Part shown: positions 5,202 through 7,214 of the stretch, one piece after another
Layout: each line of letters starts with the position of its first letter
Position numbering within the stretch: the stretch's first letter is position 1
Assembly: GCA_023433965.1 (NCBI GenBank)
Contig: JAEYTQ010000064.1
Span: 1 to 7,214, forward strand
Length of the DNA stretch: 7,214 nucleotides
Source: Pseudomonadota bacterium
Lineage (GTDB): Bacteria; Pseudomonadota; Alphaproteobacteria; Rhizobiales; Xanthobacteraceae
Direction: 5' to 3'
Program-made: the position numbers and the translations under genes
The notes under the pieces: generated by a model
Seen by the model: the letters and a program-made list of their open reading frames with translations, nothing else
What the model was told of the DNA's origin: nothing
Database searches by the model: none

Positions 5202-6434
5202 CTAGCTCTCAAGGATCCGTCGGCAAGCCTCGACGAACACCTCTGCGCCGGTGACGATGTCGGCGTCGGAGGTGTTCTCCGTCCAGTGATGGCTGATGCC
5301 GCCGATCGACGGCACGAACAGCATGGCCGCCGGCATGACGGTTGCGAGCATCTGCGCATCGTGCCCGGCGCCGCTGGGCATGCGGATGGACCGGCCGCCG
5401 GCGACGGCCTTGCTCGCAGCCTCGATCGCGTCCTGAAAGGCGGAATTCATCATGGCAGGCGCGCCCGTGCGAAGCTTTTCGACCGTGACGGTGCAGGGAC
5501 CGCTCGCACTGGCCTCTGCTGCCATGGTCTGCAACAATTGCTCCAGCCGCGCAATCACCGCCGGATCGTCGTCGCGGATCTGGAACAGCATCTCTGCTGC
5601 GCCTGGAATGATGCTCGGCGCGCCCGGATCGAGCGTGATGCGCCCGGTGGTCCAGACTGTGCGCGGGCCGCAGGCGGCCGGGAATCGTTGGTCGATGGCG
5701 ACGCAGAACTTGGCCAGCGCCAGGCCCGCATCCTTGCGCACGGCCATGCGGGTCGTGCCGGCGTGGTTCTGCTCGCCGACGAAGTTGATTTGGTATTGCC
5801 AAATGCCGACGATGGACGTCACCACGCCGATCGCAAGGCGGCTGCTTTCGAGCGTGTCGCCCTGTTCGATATGCGCCTCGAGATATCCGACGTGCCGTCC
5901 GGGCTCCACGGCGATGCGCGGACGTCCGGCGAGCCCCATGTCGGCAAGTGCATCGCGCATGGTGCGGCCGCTGGTGCGGTCGCGCGCGGAATCGATGTCG
6001 GCCTCGCTCACCTGGCCGACATAGGAGCGCGAGCCGAGGAAATGCCCGAAATGTCCTTCCTCGTCGCACCAGCAGGCAACCTCGACGGCGCCCTTCATGG
6101 CGGGGTCCGGGTTGAGAACTCGCGCGGCCTCCAGCGCGTAGACGACGCCGAGCGGGCCATCGAGCCAGCCGGCATAGTTCTGGCTCTCCAGGTGCGAACC
6201 GGCCAGCAGCTTCGGCCCGGGCTTGGCGCTGGTTCCGAAAACGTTGCCGATGCCGTCGATCGTCCCGGAAAGGTCGGCCTCGGGCAGCTTCTGAACCAGC
6301 CATTCCAGGGAGAACTTGTGCGGCTCGGAGAAGGTCGGCTTGTGCACGCCGGTCTTGTACGCGCCAAAGGCGCGCAGCGCATGGAGATCGGCGAGCACGC
6401 GCTGTCCGTCGGCGTGGGGCTGGGTGTTAGGCAT
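5202..6434 (-). CDS. Zn-dependent amidohydrolase, M20 type (N-carbamoyl-L-amino acid hydrolase/allantoate amidohydrolase group)
   Basis: 410-aa metal-dependent enzyme that removes the carbamoyl or ureido group from N-carbamoyl-L-amino acids, allantoate or related ureido acids. Motifs in order: GSHLESQNYAGWLDGPLGV (residues 79-97) with metal ligands His81 and Asp92; CDEEGHFGH (123-131) with catalytic Glu125 and metal ligand Glu126; EAHIEQGDTLE (186-196) with His188; EQNHAGTTRM (221-230), the family's substrate loop; FQIRDDDP (284-291); SGAGHDAQML (354-363); and GISHHWTENT (379-388) with His382. The usual His-x-Asp is His-x-Glu (Glu83) here. The start chosen is the ATG at 6434, with AAGG 9 nt upstream. 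A TTG three codons earlier (6443) is in frame but badly spaced. The gene overlaps the end of the ABC ATPase gene by 8 bp, so it is translationally coupled to it and its substrate is probably what that transporter imports. The exact substrate cannot be told. Confidence 0.88.
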   Translation of the reverse strand: MPNTQPHADGQRVLADLHALRAFGAYKTGVHKPTFSEPHKFSLEWLVQKLPEADLSGTIDGIGNVFGTSAKPGPKLLAGSHLESQNYAGWLDGPLGVVYALEAARVLNPDPAMKGAVEVACWCDEEGHFGHFLGSRSYVGQVSEADIDSARDRTSGRTMRDALADMGLAGRPRIAVEPGRHVGYLEAHIEQGDTLESSRLAIGVVTSIVGIWQYQINFVGEQNHAGTTRMAVRKDAGLALAKFCVAIDQRFPAACGPRTVWTTGRITLDPGAPSIIPGAAEMLFQIRDDDPAVIARLEQLLQTMAAEASASGPCTVTVEKLRTGAPAMMNSAFQDAIEAASKAVAGGRSIRMPSGAGHDAQMLATVMPAAMLFVPSIGGISHHWTENTSDADIVTGAEVFVEACRRILES

Positions 6435-7212
6435 GTTCGGCAACCTTGAGCGCCTCGGTGCGAATCTCCTCGACCAGCCGTTCCTTGAGCTGGACGAATT
6501 CCGGCGTGGTCTTGATCTTGTAGGAGCGGGGATGCGGCAGGTCTACATGGATCTCGGCCTTGATGCGGCCGGGACGTGCGCTCATGACGATGACGCGGCT
6601 GCCGAGGAAGATGGCTTCCTCGATGTCGTGGGTCACGAACAGCACGGTCTTCTGGTCGCGTTCCCAGATCCCCAGCAGCATCTCCTGCATCAGGGCGCGG
6701 GTCTGGTTGTCCAACGCGCCGAAGGGCTCGTCGAGCAACAGGATCTTCGGGTCATTGGCGAGCGCGCGGGCGATCGCCGTGCGCTGCTGCATGCCCCCGG
6801 AAAGCTGCTTCGGCCAATGGTTCTCGAAGCCGGACAATCCGACCTGGCGGATGAAGGCATCTGCAATCTCGTTCCGCTCGGCCTCGGACACGCCGCGCTC
6901 GCGCAGGCCGAACGCGATGTTTTCGCGCACGGTCAACCAGGGGAACAGCGTGTAGGACTGGAACACCATGCCGCGATCGGCGCCCGGTCCGGACACCTCG
7001 CGTCCGTCGAGCGTGACGCGACCGCTGGTCGGGCGATCGAGGCCGGCGACGATGCGCAGCAGCGTGGACTTGCCGCAGCCGGAGGGGCCGAGGATGGTGA
7101 CGAAGTCGTTGTTGCCGATGACGAGATCGGTCGGCTCCAGCGCCCTGGTGGGCGCATTGCCGTGGCGTGCCGGGAAGGTGCGCGAAACCCGTTCGATCTT
7201 GAGCGTCGTCAT
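6427..7212 (-). CDS. ABC transporter ATP-binding protein, TauB/SsuB/NrtD family
   Basis: 261-aa cytoplasmic ATPase of the nitrate/sulfonate/taurine-type importer family. It powers uptake together with a permease and periplasmic binding protein that must lie beyond the window, presumably upstream on the minus strand. All motifs are intact: Walker A GPSGCGKST (42-50), Q-loop Gln85 in MVFQSYTLFPWLTV, signature LSGGMQQR (137-144), Walker B ILLLDEP (157-163), D-loop GALD (165-168) and switch His195 in VTHDIEEA. The C-terminal PRSYKIKTTPEF resembles the usual tail of this family. The ATG start lies 2 bp from the window edge, so its ribosome site and promoter are not visible. The stop overlaps the start of the amidohydrolase gene. 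Members import nitrate, taurine, alkanesulfonates, pyrimidines or unknown compounds. The coupled hydrolase makes a ureido or hydantoin-type nitrogen compound the best guess. Confidence 0.93.
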   Translation of the reverse strand: MTTLKIERVSRTFPARHGNAPTRALEPTDLVIGNNDFVTILGPSGCGKSTLLRIVAGLDRPTSGRVTLDGREVSGPGADRGMVFQSYTLFPWLTVRENIAFGLRERGVSEAERNEIADAFIRQVGLSGFENHWPKQLSGGMQQRTAIARALANDPKILLLDEPFGALDNQTRALMQEMLLGIWERDQKTVLFVTHDIEEAIFLGSRVIVMSARPGRIKAEIHVDLPHPRSYKIKTTPEFVQLKERLVEEIRTEALKVAEHA

Positions 7213-7214
7213 GC

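Noticed and set aside
4959..6449. Long open frame on the plus strand (496 codons)
   Set aside because: It is antisense to the M20-type amidohydrolase, which has every metal ligand. The plus-strand product has no recognisable domain and also runs through the REP-like repeat at 5010-5100.
6427..7212. Functional link of the sulfonate-family ABC ATPase with the possible sulfoglycolysis genes
   Set aside because: The ATPase is over 4 kb away, on the opposite strand and coupled to an amidohydrolase. Its family also imports nitrate and pyrimidines, so the word 'sulfonate' in the family name is not evidence.

Overview
The window looks like a stretch of a high-GC alphaproteobacterial chromosome, most likely Bradyrhizobium or a close relative. 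The reasons are strong G/C third-position bias, AGGAG-type ribosome sites, and interspersed palindromes of the 'GTAGCCCGGATGAGCG' and 'GTGGGCA...TGCCCAC' kinds that I associate with that group. The assignment rests on recollection of typical sequences, not on a search.

Left part (1-2213, plus strand): a sugar-catabolic operon fragment. A PfkB-family kinase, cut by the window edge, overlaps by 4 bases (ATGA) with a class I aldolase of the LacD/YihT family. The kinase closely resembles E. coli YihV (6-deoxy-6-sulfofructose kinase) as I remember it, including the three residues I recall as its sulfonate ligands. The pair therefore suggests a ketose kinase plus ketose-(bis)phosphate aldolase module, possibly sulfo-EMP sulfoglycolysis. 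Directly downstream is the scar of a mandelate racemase/enolase-superfamily gene. Only its first ~29 and last ~53 codons remain, fused out of frame by an internal deletion.

Middle part (2214-3278): two small minus-strand genes, one for a 108-aa protein with a C-terminal membrane anchor and one for a 74-aa helical/coiled-coil protein. Hairpins lie near the 3' ends. A divergent intergenic region follows, carrying a perfect 6-6-6 palindrome.

Right part (3279-7214): a plus-strand N-carbamoyl-D-amino acid hydrolase (nitrilase superfamily, complete Glu-Lys-Cys triad) converges on a minus-strand pair. That pair is a TauB/SsuB/NrtD-type ABC transporter ATPase overlapping a binuclear-metal M20-type amidohydrolase (N-carbamoyl-L-amino acid hydrolase/allantoate amidohydrolase group). 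Together they suggest uptake and cleavage of ureido compounds, with both stereochemical types of amidohydrolase at one locus. Between them, about 950 bp (4250-5201) holds no convincing gene. It carries an inverted pair of REP-like palindromes, the first of which supplies the stop codon of the carbamoylase, a long degenerate repeat-like block with a perfect 15-bp inverted repeat enclosing a second hairpin, and a third REP-like element. I found no rRNA, tRNA, CRISPR, transposase or phage gene.
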